A program made the position numbers and the translations under genes. The notes beneath the pieces are model-generated. The model was not told the origin of the DNA. It was given only the letters and a program-made list of their open reading frames with translations, and did not search any database. This document shows positions 27,274 to 36,296 of a stretch of 64,000 bases of DNA, piece by piece. This DNA is from Leptolyngbya iicbica LK (GTDB lineage: Bacteria > Cyanobacteriota > Cyanobacteriia > Phormidesmidales > Phormidesmidaceae): contig NZ_QVFV01000001.1 in assembly GCF_004212215.1 (NCBI RefSeq), positions 52,606 through 116,605 of the forward strand, written 5' to 3'. Numbering within the stretch: the stretch's first letter is position 1; every line of letters begins with the position of its first letter.

Positions 27274-28161
27274 CTAGATGCTGTGGGCAGTTGCGATCGC
27301 TTTCGCGAGCTGCACATGTAGATGATGGCTGGCCTTATAGGCCATGATGTGGGCCTGCGGCAAAGTGCCCAACAGACTCAAGTCACCCAGCAAATCTAAG
27401 AGTTTATGACGCACAGGTTCATTCTCAAATCGCAGGGGCGGATTCACCCACCGATCGCGATCGCACACCAGAGCATTCTCTAAGCTGCCGCCTTTAATTA
27501 AGCCCTGCGATCGCAAATACTCAATTTGATGAGCCAGGCCAAAGGTACGAGCCGGGGCGATCTCGGTAGCAAAAGTGCCCGCCGTCGGCGTCCAGCTATG
27601 CCACTGATTACCAATCGGCTCCACCTCAAAATCAATGCCGTAGGTAAGTCGGGTTTCAGCCGCTGGCATGGCTACGACAAAGGCGTCTTGATCGCGGACC
27701 CAAATAGGTTCGGTCACGATAATTGCAGTTCGTTCCGCTGCCTGGATTTGCAGGCCAGCCGCCGCGATCGCCGCCACCCAGAGCTGAGCTGAGCCATCGA
27801 GCAAGGGCATCTCTGGCCCCGTGACCTCAATGTAAGCATTATCCACGCCCAAGCTCACGAGGGCGGCCAACAAGTGCTCAACCGTGCGGACGGTAGCGGC
27901 ACCGCTCCCCAACTCAGTCGACAACAGGGTTTGCCCAACCGCCTCAACCCGAGCAGGAATCTCTGGGTACTCCGGCAAGTCGCTGCGCCGAAACACCCGC
28001 CCCGTATGCGGCGGCGCGGGGGTAATGTGAACCTGGACTTCGACGCCCGAGTGGAGCCCAATACCGGACTGCATCACCGGTTTGGACAGGGTCTGCTGAC
28101 TGCGAGTAGCCGTCACTGGGCTCGCAGTCGCCGTATCTGTGGGTGACGGGGACTGGGTCAT
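27274..28161 (-). CDS. lpxC: UDP-3-O-acyl-N-acetylglucosamine deacetylase
   Basis: A 295-residue zinc deacetylase, the committed step of lipid A synthesis. [35 protein letters not shown] holds the first zinc His and substrate loop; [17 protein letters not shown] holds the second His and the zinc Asp; and the basic His of the C-terminal [16 protein letters not shown] is also present. The first 25 residues are a Ser/Thr-rich extension before the fold starts at [15 protein letters not shown]. It starts 3 bp after bamA, so the two are clearly cotranscribed. Confidence 0.96.
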   Translation of the reverse strand: MTQSPSPTDTATASPVTATRSQQTLSKPVMQSGIGLHSGVEVQVHITPAPPHTGRVFRRSDLPEYPEIPARVEAVGQTLLSTELGSGAATVRTVEHLLAALVSLGVDNAYIEVTGPEMPLLDGSAQLWVAAIAAAGLQIQAAERTAIIVTEPIWVRDQDAFVVAMPAAETRLTYGIDFEVEPIGNQWHSWTPTAGTFATEIAPARTFGLAHQIEYLRSQGLIKGGSLENALVCDRDRWVNPPLRFENEPVRHKLLDLLGDLSLLGTLPQAHIMAYKASHHLHVQLAKAIATAHSI

Positions 28162-28164
28162 GGG

Positions 28165-30498
28165 TTAAAACCGCTCGCCGATACCAAAGTGTAGCCGTCC
28201 ATCACCCTCGTCGCTAAAGCCATAGTCAACCCGAATGGGGCCGAGGGGAGTCTGCACTCGAACGCCGGCCCCGTAACCAAAGCCACTACCCGGCTTACCC
28301 CGGTCCGGCCCGGGCGAACCAATCACCTCACTTCCAGTTCCCAGGTCAGTACCCGCATCTAAGAAGAGCGCCCCGCCGATAAACGAGAACAGCGGGAAAC
28401 GATATTCCAGCGAAGCTTGCAGATAACTCTGGCCTGTGCCAAGTTCGCCTTCGTCGTAGCCGCGCACCGAGTTAGTGCCCCCGATAGAAAAGGCTTCGTA
28501 AGGGGGGAAGTCGCCGATGATGCTGCCACCCTGAACGTTGACGGCCAGAGCCTGCGGTCCTTCACTAAAGTTGAAGAAAGAGACGGGGAAGTAGTAGCTG
28601 TAGCTAGCTCGCACCCGATTGAAGAAAATATTGCCGCTGCCGAGGGGAATGGACTGCTCGGTCCCGAGCCGCAACACGGACCCGCTGGTGGGGGTCAGAC
28701 TATTGTTGCGCTGGTCTTGCACTACGCTAAATTGCACTGTCCAGAGGTCATCCGCCCCGGTATCACTCAAAGTCAACTGGTTGTCGTCAGCAGTGCCAGG
28801 AATCTGGTCAGGGCCCACGTCTCGCGTCACGATTTCCCCATCGCCATCGGTGGTGCGGACCCGCTGATAGAGGGTGCCGAGGGAAGCACTCCAGCCATTG
28901 TCGAGGGGTCGCCGGAAGGTAACGCCAGAGCCAAAGCGATTAACCCGCACGCGATCGCCATTCGCCAAATCAATTTGATTATCGCCGCCGTCAAACACTA
29001 GCGAGATGGATCGACGGCCAAAGCCATTGAGGGTGTAAGAGGTGCGATAGGGGTCACCGGCAATCCACGGATCGGTAAAGCTGACATCAAATAAGATGTC
29101 GCGGAAGCTGAGCTGAGCTTCCGCAGAGAACTTCTGGTTATTGCCGCCGAAGTTGTCTTGGCGATAGCTCAGGGTCCCGAACAGATCGCCAGTGAAGTTA
29201 AAGCCAATCCCGGCCGCAACGGAACCCGTATTGCGCTCAATCACGTTCACCGTGACATCAACCTCGCGGGGATCTTTCTGCCCCGGATTCAGCTCAATCG
29301 TCACGTCATCAAAAATGCCCAAGCCAAACACCCGCTGTAAATCAGCCTGAATTTGACTCTGCTGGAACACATCGCCAGCTTCCGTTTCAAACTCTCGCAG
29401 GATGATGTAGTCGTGAGTTTTGCCGTTGATGGGATTCCCCTCATCATCTTCGGCCAGGCCATCTTCGGTGAGGAACTGGACATTAATATCCTCAATCACC
29501 CCTTCGGCGACCTGCAAGGTGACCACGCCGTCTTCTCCCACCTCGGGCGCGGCAATGACCTGCGCCAGCACGTAGCCGTTGTCTTGATACCAGTTATTCA
29601 GCTCTAGGATGCCGTCTTGAAATTCCAGTAGGTTGATGATTTCGCCATATTGCGGCGAAAAAATGTCGTCGATCACTTCGTCAGGAATGACGTCACCGCC
29701 TTCGACTGTCACTTGAGTTAAGACGGGGTTAGGGGAGACGACATAAGTCACCCGCACCCCCAACGGCGTATCCGTAGGCACAGCCCGCACATTAGAGAAA
29801 AAGCCGGTGGCGAAGATGTTATTGATATCTTCTTGAATTTGCGATCGCGTCGTCGTTTGTCCTGGCCGGGTATCAATTGCGTTGTAAACGGTGTCTTCTA
29901 AGTCGGGTTCGATGTCTGCACCATCGGGGTCGGTGACTGCGACTTCTGCGACCAAAACCTGGGTTTCGCCAGACGACTCTTCGTCAGTTGCGGTGGCATC
30001 TTCGTCTTCATCTGATGTGGGCTCTGGCAAGGGTTCAGTGTCGCCCGCCGCTGGAGCTTCGTCATCAGTATCGGTCGCCTGACCAATTTCCAGGGCGGCA
30101 GAGCGGGCCGTTGCCGCGGTTTCGGCTGACTCCACATCGGCGGTCAGCGCCTCAGTGCCGAGCTGATGCACTTCCACCAGGGCCGTCTGGTTGCTCAACT
30201 CGCGCCGCACCAATCGCGAATCTTTGGCCTCTGTGTCGGTCTCAGGGGTCTCAACAGCAGCGGCGTTGGGCTCTTCAGCGGTTTGTTCCAACGTGGCAAT
30301 GCCGCCATCGAGCCGCAGGGTGTCGGTGGCAAAGGGGGCTCGATTGGCGTCGGCGGCAGCCGTTAACTCGGCGATGCTGATGCTAGGCGAATGGGGCGAT
30401 TTGGCACTCGTTGACAATGTCTCCCCCCGCGCTTGAGACGCAAGTCCCAAGGTGGCAGACAGGGTTAAGAGGGCGACGAGGCTATGGGTTTGGCGCAT
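28165..30498 (-). CDS. bamA: Omp85/BamA outer-membrane assembly protein
   Basis: A 777-residue Omp85 protein, the cyanobacterial relative of plastid Toc75, which folds beta-barrels into the outer membrane. A signal peptide (MRQTHSLVALLTLSATLGL, cut after ARG/E region) precedes a long, acidic, low-complexity segment of about 170 residues. Three POTRA domains follow (starting VLVAEVAVTDPDG, NPVLTQVTVEGGDVIPDE, GVVTLQVAEGVIEDINVQF), then a 16-strand barrel ending GPIRVDYGFSDEGDGRLHFGIGERF with the terminal Phe. NSVRGYDEGELG is the VRGY barrel motif. ATG 30498 starts the signal peptide; 30540 would add 14 residues. It lies between purC and lpxC. Confidence 0.95.
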   Translation of the reverse strand: MRQTHSLVALLTLSATLGLASQARGETLSTSAKSPHSPSISIAELTAAADANRAPFATDTLRLDGGIATLEQTAEEPNAAAVETPETDTEAKDSRLVRRELSNQTALVEVHQLGTEALTADVESAETAATARSAALEIGQATDTDDEAPAAGDTEPLPEPTSDEDEDATATDEESSGETQVLVAEVAVTDPDGADIEPDLEDTVYNAIDTRPGQTTTRSQIQEDINNIFATGFFSNVRAVPTDTPLGVRVTYVVSPNPVLTQVTVEGGDVIPDEVIDDIFSPQYGEIINLLEFQDGILELNNWYQDNGYVLAQVIAAPEVGEDGVVTLQVAEGVIEDINVQFLTEDGLAEDDEGNPINGKTHDYIILREFETEAGDVFQQSQIQADLQRVFGLGIFDDVTIELNPGQKDPREVDVTVNVIERNTGSVAAGIGFNFTGDLFGTLSYRQDNFGGNNQKFSAEAQLSFRDILFDVSFTDPWIAGDPYRTSYTLNGFGRRSISLVFDGGDNQIDLANGDRVRVNRFGSGVTFRRPLDNGWSASLGTLYQRVRTTDGDGEIVTRDVGPDQIPGTADDNQLTLSDTGADDLWTVQFSVVQDQRNNSLTPTSGSVLRLGTEQSIPLGSGNIFFNRVRASYSYYFPVSFFNFSEGPQALAVNVQGGSIIGDFPPYEAFSIGGTNSVRGYDEGELGTGQSYLQASLEYRFPLFSFIGGALFLDAGTDLGTGSEVIGSPGPDRGKPGSGFGYGAGVRVQTPLGPIRVDYGFSDEGDGRLHFGIGERF

Positions 30499-30623
30499 GC
30501 TGGCAACAGCTCTAGTGAGTAGAAGAACATCAAAGGGCATCAGACAGGCCGAAACGGCTAGGGTTTCGGCAATTCTTCTGGGCTTTTGTCTTAAACGGAA
30601 AGATTCTACCGCATTGGGTGAAC

Positions 30624-31361
30624 TTACTTTAAGTTGACCTGCGCCAGAATCCGCTTGAGCACCTCTTGGTAAGCCTCGGCGACGTTACCCAGGTCTTGAC
30701 GAAAGCGGTCCTTGTCGAGCACCCGCTCGGCTTGGTCGCTCTTGGCTTGGTCCCAGAGTCGGCAGGTGTCGGGGCTGATTTCGTCGGCCAGAAGAATTTG
30801 CCCCGTCTGATCCAGACCGAATTCCAACTTGAAATCGACCAGGGTAATCTGGCAGCGCTGGAAGAAGGTCTGCAACAGCGTATTGATTTCTCCCGCTAGA
30901 CGAGTCAACTCGTGAATTTGTGCCTCATCGGCCAGATTCATGGCGCGGATGCGATCGCGGGTCAGGAGCGGGTCGCCCAAATCATCATTTTTGTAGTAAA
31001 ACTCCACGAGCGGCGGCGTCAGGGGCGTTCCCAGAGCCAGGCCCGTCTGCTTGCACAGGCTGCCAGCGGCAAGATTGCGCACCACCACTTCAAGGGGAAT
31101 GATGTTGACCGCGCGGACGACCATTTCGCGATCGCTGGGGGTTTCGAGCCAGTGGGTCTTGACCCCTTGGGATTCTAAAAGCTGAAACAAATGAGTCGCG
31201 ACTTTGCAGTTGACGACCCCTTTGTCGGCAATTTGTCCCCGTTTTTGGGCATTGAACGCGGTGGCATCGTCTTTGAAATAGCTGATCACAATATTCGGGT
31301 CAGCCGTCGCGTACACAATTTTGGCCTTGCCTTCGTATAACTTGGCTTGACGCTCCACCAT
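30624..31361 (-). CDS. purC: SAICAR synthetase
   Basis: A 245-residue enzyme of de novo purine synthesis, joining CAIR and aspartate with ATP. LYEGKAKIVYATADPNIVISYFKDDATAFN is the PurC N-terminal signature; VNIIPLEVVVRNLAAGSLCKQTG and LVDFKLEFGLDQTGQILLADEISPDTCRLWD are the two PROSITE-type regions. ATG 31361 (MVERQAKL) is preferred: GGGGG lies seven bases upstream and family members start there; ATG 31388 adds nine residues. It is the first gene of the purC-bamA-lpx set, though 125 bp separate it from bamA. Confidence 0.96.
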   Translation of the reverse strand: MVERQAKLYEGKAKIVYATADPNIVISYFKDDATAFNAQKRGQIADKGVVNCKVATHLFQLLESQGVKTHWLETPSDREMVVRAVNIIPLEVVVRNLAAGSLCKQTGLALGTPLTPPLVEFYYKNDDLGDPLLTRDRIRAMNLADEAQIHELTRLAGEINTLLQTFFQRCQITLVDFKLEFGLDQTGQILLADEISPDTCRLWDQAKSDQAERVLDKDRFRQDLGNVAEAYQEVLKRILAQVNLK

Positions 31362-31561
31362 GCGATCGCCCCCAAAAAACAGCTTCATTATCTTACTGGC
31401 AGACGGAAAACCCGAGTAGGTGGGGGCGATCGCTCGCCGTTAGGGACGGGGACATAATCGGTTGATATCAAATGATATCGGGTGATTATCCCAGCCAAGA
31501 TTTGAGGGTATAGTTCTGAAGCGGTTAATCCTTTGGTCAGGCGATATCGGGAGCGTACAAG

Positions 31562-33610
31562 ATGAGTCAGCAAGCCGGGATAGTTGAAAGCACGTCAACA
31601 CCAGACAAATCGCTGGCCACAGTGTTGCTGCTAGCGCCAGCGTCACAACTCGCAGCCTTGACCGACCTGCTCAGCCAACACGCCGACATTTTGGCGCGTT
31701 ATCATCTCGTTTCATTCCCCGACTTAGCGGCTACGCTACATCAGCAGAGCAAGCTCCCGATCGATACCTGGCAACCCGCTGAGCTCGAGACGGCGATCGC
31801 CACCAACAATATGCTGGCAGTGGTGTATTTGCTCGCCGCCGAAACAGGGCCGCCCAACTTTCCCGACGTCGCGACACTATCGCGCCTATGCAGTGACCAC
31901 AACATTCCCTTGGCGCTAAATGCGGCGACGGCGCACCCCATCATCAACTCATTCATGCAGACGCGGGTAGCCCATTTGATTTTCAACCCGGTGGCAGGGC
32001 AGCGCGATTCGACCCAAGACCTGCTGCAAATTCGCCAAGCGCTGTCCCCCTGGATGCACCTCCATATCCATTTCACCAGTCGCGAGGTGGATGCCGACCA
32101 ACTGGCCCAGGAGGCGATCGCCGCGCAGCCCGATCTGATCATTGCATCTGGTGGCGACGGCACCGTGTCCCTCGTGGCGAGTCAAATGCTGGGCACGGGC
32201 ATTCCCCTCGGGGTGATTCCGCGCGGCACGGCCAACGCCTTGTCGGTGGCGATGGGCATTCCCACCACGGTGGCCGGAGCCTGCAAGCTCATCGTCGCGG
32301 GCACCACGCGCCGCCTTGACGCCGCCTATTGCAACGAGCAGCTGATGACTTTGTTAGCGGGCGTGGGGTTAGAAGCAGGCATGGTGGGCCGCGCTACCCG
32401 CGAACTCAAAAATCAGTGGGGCGTGCTGGCATATCTCATTGCCGGTTGGGAACAGCTGGGCCAGCAGGAACTCTTTACGGCTGAACTCGAAATCGACGGT
32501 CAGCTCCACACCTTTCCAGCCTTTGCCGTCACCATAGCGAATGCGGCACCGCCGACCTCCGTATTAGCCCAAGGGGTGGGCGAAGTCGTCTTTGATGATG
32601 GGCTGCTAGATATCACCATCATCACGAAGCAAAACGTTCAGCAACCCAAAATCAACAGTAAGCTGCGGGCAGCCCGTGACCTGATCAATCTCTATGGTTC
32701 GGCGTTGGTTAAAACCAAAGCCGAACTGCCCAATCTGTATCACTTCCGAGCTGAACAGCTAACCCTTCAGACCGCCTCCCCCGAGCAAATTGTGGTGGAT
32801 GGTGAGATGGTGGGCGATACCCCGCTGGAAGTCACTTGTTTGCCTGCGGCGTTGACCGTCGTGGCCCCCGCGAAGCGCCGCCCCAATGCCGTAGAAAAAG
32901 TGGCGGGGTTTTGGGTGAACAAGGTCTTTCCCAGTGTCTCGACGTTGATTGCGGCGATCGGCGTGACCGGACTCATTGGTCTGCCCCTCATTTTTTGGCT
33001 AGCGCAGAAAATCACGACCGAATTACTGCCCGCGCAAACCGAGGCGTATGAAACGCAGCTGGTGAATACGGTGCAGCAATGGTCGACGCCGTGGCTGGAC
33101 CAACTGATGCTGTTGCTCTCCCGTTTGGGCGGCGGCAGTATCGTGATTCCCCTCTTTTGTATTGTGCTGGCGCTGCTGTTAACCAAGCGGCGGTATTGGC
33201 AAGCCTTTATGGTGCTGCTGGCTTTCGTCGGGGGATGGGTGATTAATATACAGCTCTTTTATTTTGTCGAAGCGGCCCGTCAGGGCATGCAATTGCCGGT
33301 TTTGAACGATCAGGTCTCCAATATTGCTAGCCGCAATTTTCTCCAGGGCACGGTGCTGTACAGCGTCATCGCGTACTTACTTGCACTGGCATTTCCCCGG
33401 TTTAACCGATGGTTCTATGGGGGGGCAGCTTGCTTGGTGGTGGCGATCGCCTTTAGCCGACTTTATCTAGGCATGCAGTGGCCCTTCGACATTTTGGCGG
33501 GACTGGTCAGTGGCTTGCTCTGGGCGATGATTTGTATTGTGCTGTTGCGGCTGCAAACGATTCGCAGCGCCGCCAAACGCCAAAACAAACAACTGCTCGA
33601 AGGCTCCTAA
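31562..33610 (+). CDS. Diacylglycerol kinase-type lipid kinase flanked by MGS-like and PAP2-like domains
   Basis: A 682-residue three-part protein. Residues 20-135 resemble methylglyoxal synthase (NFPDVATLSRLCSDHNIPLALNAATAHPII), but the phosphate-binding TGTTG motif and catalytic GGD are replaced. Residues 136-435 are an intact lipid kinase of the DAGK/YegS class: LIFNPVAGQRDS, IIASGGDGTVSLVA, GVIPRGTANALSVAMGIP. Residues 470-670 have five or six hydrophobic helices and look like a PAP2 phosphatase: SRLYLGMQWPFDILAGL fits the third motif except that the catalytic His is Gln, and the PSGH motif is ASRN. Only the kinase seems active; it would phosphorylate a lipid or isoprenoid alcohol at the membrane. 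Divergent from purC. Confidence 0.85.
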   Translation: MSQQAGIVESTSTPDKSLATVLLLAPASQLAALTDLLSQHADILARYHLVSFPDLAATLHQQSKLPIDTWQPAELETAIATNNMLAVVYLLAAETGPPNFPDVATLSRLCSDHNIPLALNAATAHPIINSFMQTRVAHLIFNPVAGQRDSTQDLLQIRQALSPWMHLHIHFTSREVDADQLAQEAIAAQPDLIIASGGDGTVSLVASQMLGTGIPLGVIPRGTANALSVAMGIPTTVAGACKLIVAGTTRRLDAAYCNEQLMTLLAGVGLEAGMVGRATRELKNQWGVLAYLIAGWEQLGQQELFTAELEIDGQLHTFPAFAVTIANAAPPTSVLAQGVGEVVFDDGLLDITIITKQNVQQPKINSKLRAARDLINLYGSALVKTKAELPNLYHFRAEQLTLQTASPEQIVVDGEMVGDTPLEVTCLPAALTVVAPAKRRPNAVEKVAGFWVNKVFPSVSTLIAAIGVTGLIGLPLIFWLAQKITTELLPAQTEAYETQLVNTVQQWSTPWLDQLMLLLSRLGGGSIVIPLFCIVLALLLTKRRYWQAFMVLLAFVGGWVINIQLFYFVEAARQGMQLPVLNDQVSNIASRNFLQGTVLYSVIAYLLALAFPRFNRWFYGGAACLVVAIAFSRLYLGMQWPFDILAGLVSGLLWAMICIVLLRLQTIRSAAKRQNKQLLEGS

Positions 33611-33689
33611 CCGCTCAATTGATAGGATCGTCCTGTGCCTGCTGCCCCCGCCAATTTGGTGCGATGCTCATCCCTGGGGCTAGCTGTCG

Positions 33690-34730
33690 CTAGGGCTGCG
33701 GCATCCCTGATGCAGTGTCGAGCTGGGTTGCCTCTAAAATGGCCTGAGTCTCCAGTGTCACCACTGACAAAAAATCGTAGCCCGTAGCAAGTTCGATCCG
33801 ATCTACCGTCGTTTGATAAACGCGCCAGTCTTCGATCGCGGTGTCGCGGTTCGGCATATCGACCGCAATGATGGGCGTTTCGACATCAATGTCGGCAATG
33901 GTTTCCCCCGGCGCGATCGCCACAATAATCTTCCACAAACGCGACGGCACCGTGACTCGCCCCGCCGCCAGGGTGCCCTGATTCCCATAGCCACCCGCCA
34001 AGATATACAGCGTTCCGTCAAACTGATATACCCAGTCGCGGCTGTACTCTTCGAGCTCGCGCCACACCCCGCGATTGTTTTGCGGAGCCTGGGGCAAAAT
34101 GTTGGTCATTAAAAACGTAGCGCTGTTGTCGGCGACGCTGCGGGTGCGATCGCCCGAGGGGACGATGTGGCCCCGGTCATAGCCGGTGTTGCGATAATCG
34201 TTGGGCGTCACCTGATACACGCCAGCAGGCAATCCCCCATCCTGCCGAAAGTTATCTTGACGCTCCGTGTCACCAAGCCAATCAGCATTCAACTGCCAAC
34301 TGACCCAATTTGCCGTGCCGCGATCGCCGTTATATGAGAGGGCATATGGCGATCGCGCCAGCAAGAAATTAGTGCGATCGGTCGCCTGGGCATTGGTCGG
34401 ATTTCCTAAAGCTAAATGTCCATTCGCCGCACCGTTCGATGCGGTGTAGGCAGCCCCGCCTGTCAGCGGCAACGTCTCACAGGCCACCCCACTACCATCG
34501 CTGTCCAGTTGAAAGGGGTCATCAGGCAGGGCGTCTAGCACTTTCTGGGCCAGGGTGCGATCGCGAAAGTCGCCACAATTGCAGTCATCCGCCACACAGG
34601 GCGGCAATTCCGAGGTGTCGACCGAAGACAGCGTCGCACCATCACTCAGGATGGGCAGCAAACTACAGCTCCCCAACGCCCCCGCCAGCAAGCCTAAAAT
34701 CCATCCCTCATATCCAGTTTGGCGGTTCAT
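33690..34730 (-). CDS. Secreted DNA/RNA non-specific endonuclease (NucA-like lipoprotein)
   Basis: A 346-residue exported nuclease. The N-terminal helix ends in LGSC (Cys22), a probable lipobox. Residues 44-85 carry CNCGDFRDRTLAQKVLDALP and FQLDSDGSGVACETL, an Excalibur-like calcium-binding domain. Residues 100-330 are the NUC1 fold, with the catalytic motif YDRGHIVPSGDRT, the Asn in MTNILPQAPQNNRGVW that binds magnesium, and the LLARSPYALSYNGDRGTANWVSW opening region as in Anabaena NucA. It would degrade DNA and RNA at the cell surface. No NuiA-like inhibitor is adjacent. It converges on the lipid kinase gene. Confidence 0.9.
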   Translation of the reverse strand: MNRQTGYEGWILGLLAGALGSCSLLPILSDGATLSSVDTSELPPCVADDCNCGDFRDRTLAQKVLDALPDDPFQLDSDGSGVACETLPLTGGAAYTASNGAANGHLALGNPTNAQATDRTNFLLARSPYALSYNGDRGTANWVSWQLNADWLGDTERQDNFRQDGGLPAGVYQVTPNDYRNTGYDRGHIVPSGDRTRSVADNSATFLMTNILPQAPQNNRGVWRELEEYSRDWVYQFDGTLYILAGGYGNQGTLAAGRVTVPSRLWKIIVAIAPGETIADIDVETPIIAVDMPNRDTAIEDWRVYQTTVDRIELATGYDFLSVVTLETQAILEATQLDTASGMPQP

Positions 34731-35004
34731 GCGGTGCCCTTCTGACGTGTCCCCGGTTCGATCATTTCATCATTGCGACCATGGGCTGACGCCCTCGAGT
34801 CTGACCTACGGTAGATGTTGCGCTTCATACATTGCAACCTTGCCCCAAAGTATTGGAGAATAAACACCAGATGAAAATGCAAGTAATGTTGATGGCTTTG
34901 AAGACCTGCGGCAGATGCCCTAATCCATCTAAAGTCATACAGACACATTGACATCTCGAACATGCTTGCCCCATCCTTTGAACACAATCACGACGCAAGG
35001 CACT

Positions 35005-35463
35005 ATGCTGAAGCAAATTATTTCCAAATACCAAAATCAGTTTCCCGCTGCGACTGTCAGCGCTCACTGTGACGGCCCCTGTGGCGTTTATGATCCTTCC
35101 TCCGCTAGAATCGCGGCAGAAGCCGTGGTTTCGATGACCAAAAAGCTGTTGGATCTTGAAGCCAAGCCCGGCGACCCCGCCTACGAAAACACCTTTGCTC
35201 GCTACGTCGCGATCAAAGAAGAGCAAGCTCAAATCACTAAAGATGAACTGCTCATTCTCTGGACTGACTACTTTAAGCCTCAGCACCTAGAGCAGTTCCC
35301 CGACTTGCACGACACCTTCTGGAAAGCCGCCAAGCTCTGCTCTGCCTGCAAGGTTGAAGTCAGCGCTCAGCATGCCCAAGAGTTGATGGCCGCAGTTGAG
35401 AAAGTCCACAAGATGTTTTGGGCGACCAAGAACCGCGATATCACTTGGTACACCGCTAGCTAG
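35005..35463 (+). CDS. sodN: Nickel superoxide dismutase
   Basis: A 152-residue precursor. A 20-residue leader (MLKQIISKYQNQFPAATVSA) precedes HCDGPCGVY, the nickel hook: His1, Cys2 and Cys6 of the mature enzyme bind nickel after cleavage before His. The usual hook is HCDLPCGVY; here Leu4 is Gly. The rest is the four-helix bundle of NiSOD (ARIAAEAVVSMTKKLL, WTDYFKPQHLEQFPDLHDTFWKAAKL). ATG 35005 has AAGG four bases upstream. The maturation protease gene follows at 35645 after a terminator. The hexameric enzyme removes superoxide in the cytoplasm. Confidence 0.96.
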   Translation: MLKQIISKYQNQFPAATVSAHCDGPCGVYDPSSARIAAEAVVSMTKKLLDLEAKPGDPAYENTFARYVAIKEEQAQITKDELLILWTDYFKPQHLEQFPDLHDTFWKAAKLCSACKVEVSAQHAQELMAAVEKVHKMFWATKNRDITWYTAS

Positions 35464-35489
35464 TGGTTGCTGCTGGTTTTATCGAGCTC

Positions 35490-35521
35490 AAAGGCGGTCA
35501 CACAAGCGTGGCCGCCTTTTT
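35490..35521 (+). terminator. Intrinsic terminator between sodN and sodX
   Basis: AAAGGCGGTCAC pairs with GTGGCCGCCTTT (12 bp with one U-G pair) around ACAAGC, then TT. It lies between two genes that work together, so sodX either has its own promoter or depends on partial readthrough. Confidence 0.85.
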
Positions 35522-35644
35522 GGTGTCTAAGCAGATCTCCAGAAAAAATACCCGCTGCGGTGCATTGCGCTGTGCTCATGACACCCTACGAGTGGGAAAT
35601 TCTTTTCCAGCAATCTCCTAATTTGTTTGTTCACTGATTGGCCC

Positions 35645-36001
35645 ATGCGTTCAATCGTTTTGCCCCACGCCACCACCACCGATATTTGCCTGTGGCTGCT
35701 CCGTCGCTATCGGCGCTTTCGCGTCCAGGGCAATTCCATGACTCCCACCTTGCAGCCGCACCAAGAAGTGTTGATTAATCCCAGAGCTTATCGCCGAGCT
35801 CTGCCTGTGCCTGGCGAAATTGTTGTGGTGCCGCATCCACATCAAGCGAACCTGCTCATCGTTAAGCGGATTCTGTTTGTAGAGTCCGATGGGCGCTGCT
35901 ATTTGCAGGGCGATAACGCCAACGAAAGCACCGATAGTCGCCAGTTTGGCCTGGTTCCCCTCAGCCAAATCGCGGGCAAAGTGCACTGTTTGCTGCCTTA
36001 A
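35645..36001 (+). CDS. sodX: NiSOD maturation protease (signal peptidase I-like)
   Basis: A 118-residue S26-type serine protease that cuts the SodN leader so that His1 can bind nickel. The catalytic Ser is in FRVQGNSMTPTLQPHQEVLINP and the Lys in NLLIVKRILFVESDGRCYLQGDNANESTDSR, the two conserved signal-peptidase boxes. It lacks a transmembrane anchor, as expected for SodX, which acts on a cytoplasmic substrate. ATG 35645 is chosen; an upstream TTG at 35627 has no support. It follows sodN by 180 bp. Confidence 0.93.
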   Translation: MRSIVLPHATTTDICLWLLRRYRRFRVQGNSMTPTLQPHQEVLINPRAYRRALPVPGEIVVVPHPHQANLLIVKRILFVESDGRCYLQGDNANESTDSRQFGLVPLSQIAGKVHCLLP

Positions 36002-36008
36002 GCGATCG

Positions 36009-36068
36009 CCTCTGCCCACGTTGCCGCAGAGGACTCTTAGAATTCAAACTTGGACCAAATCCAAGTTT
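36009..36068 (+). terminator. Two successive hairpins after sodX
   Basis: CCTCTGC pairs with GCAGAGG (36009-36032), then AAACTTGGA pairs with TCCAAGTTT around CCAAA (36046-36068), followed by TG and a G-rich segment. The second has a T-run of four at its base, so termination is likely but not strong. Confidence 0.55.
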
Positions 36069-36071
36069 TGT

Positions 36072-36087
36072 TGGGCAAGCATCTTGT
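36072..36087. repeat. Dispersed 16-bp repeat, copy 2
   Basis: TGGGCAAGCATCTTGT, identical to 14750-14765. Located just after the sodX hairpins. Confidence 0.45.
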
Positions 36088-36296
36088 CTGCTTTGGTGCA
36101 CCAGCCTGAGTTAATTCGCACCGACCTCCGTTCATAGAATGGTGCGATCGCTGCTTGTTCGGTGAGATATTTCCATTAAAATCAGGATGCTTTTGCAAAA
36201 GCAAGTTCCCATCACTCGGGGCTTCACAGTTGCCTAGCTGAGCTATCGGATGGGCGCTAGTCAATCGGCTCTATTCACCCCTTATCGATAATCCTG

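Noticed and set aside
31440-31560. GATATC-N4-GATATC near the purC/kinase divergent promoters as an operator
   Set aside because: Short self-palindromes that are common by chance; not enough to call a site.
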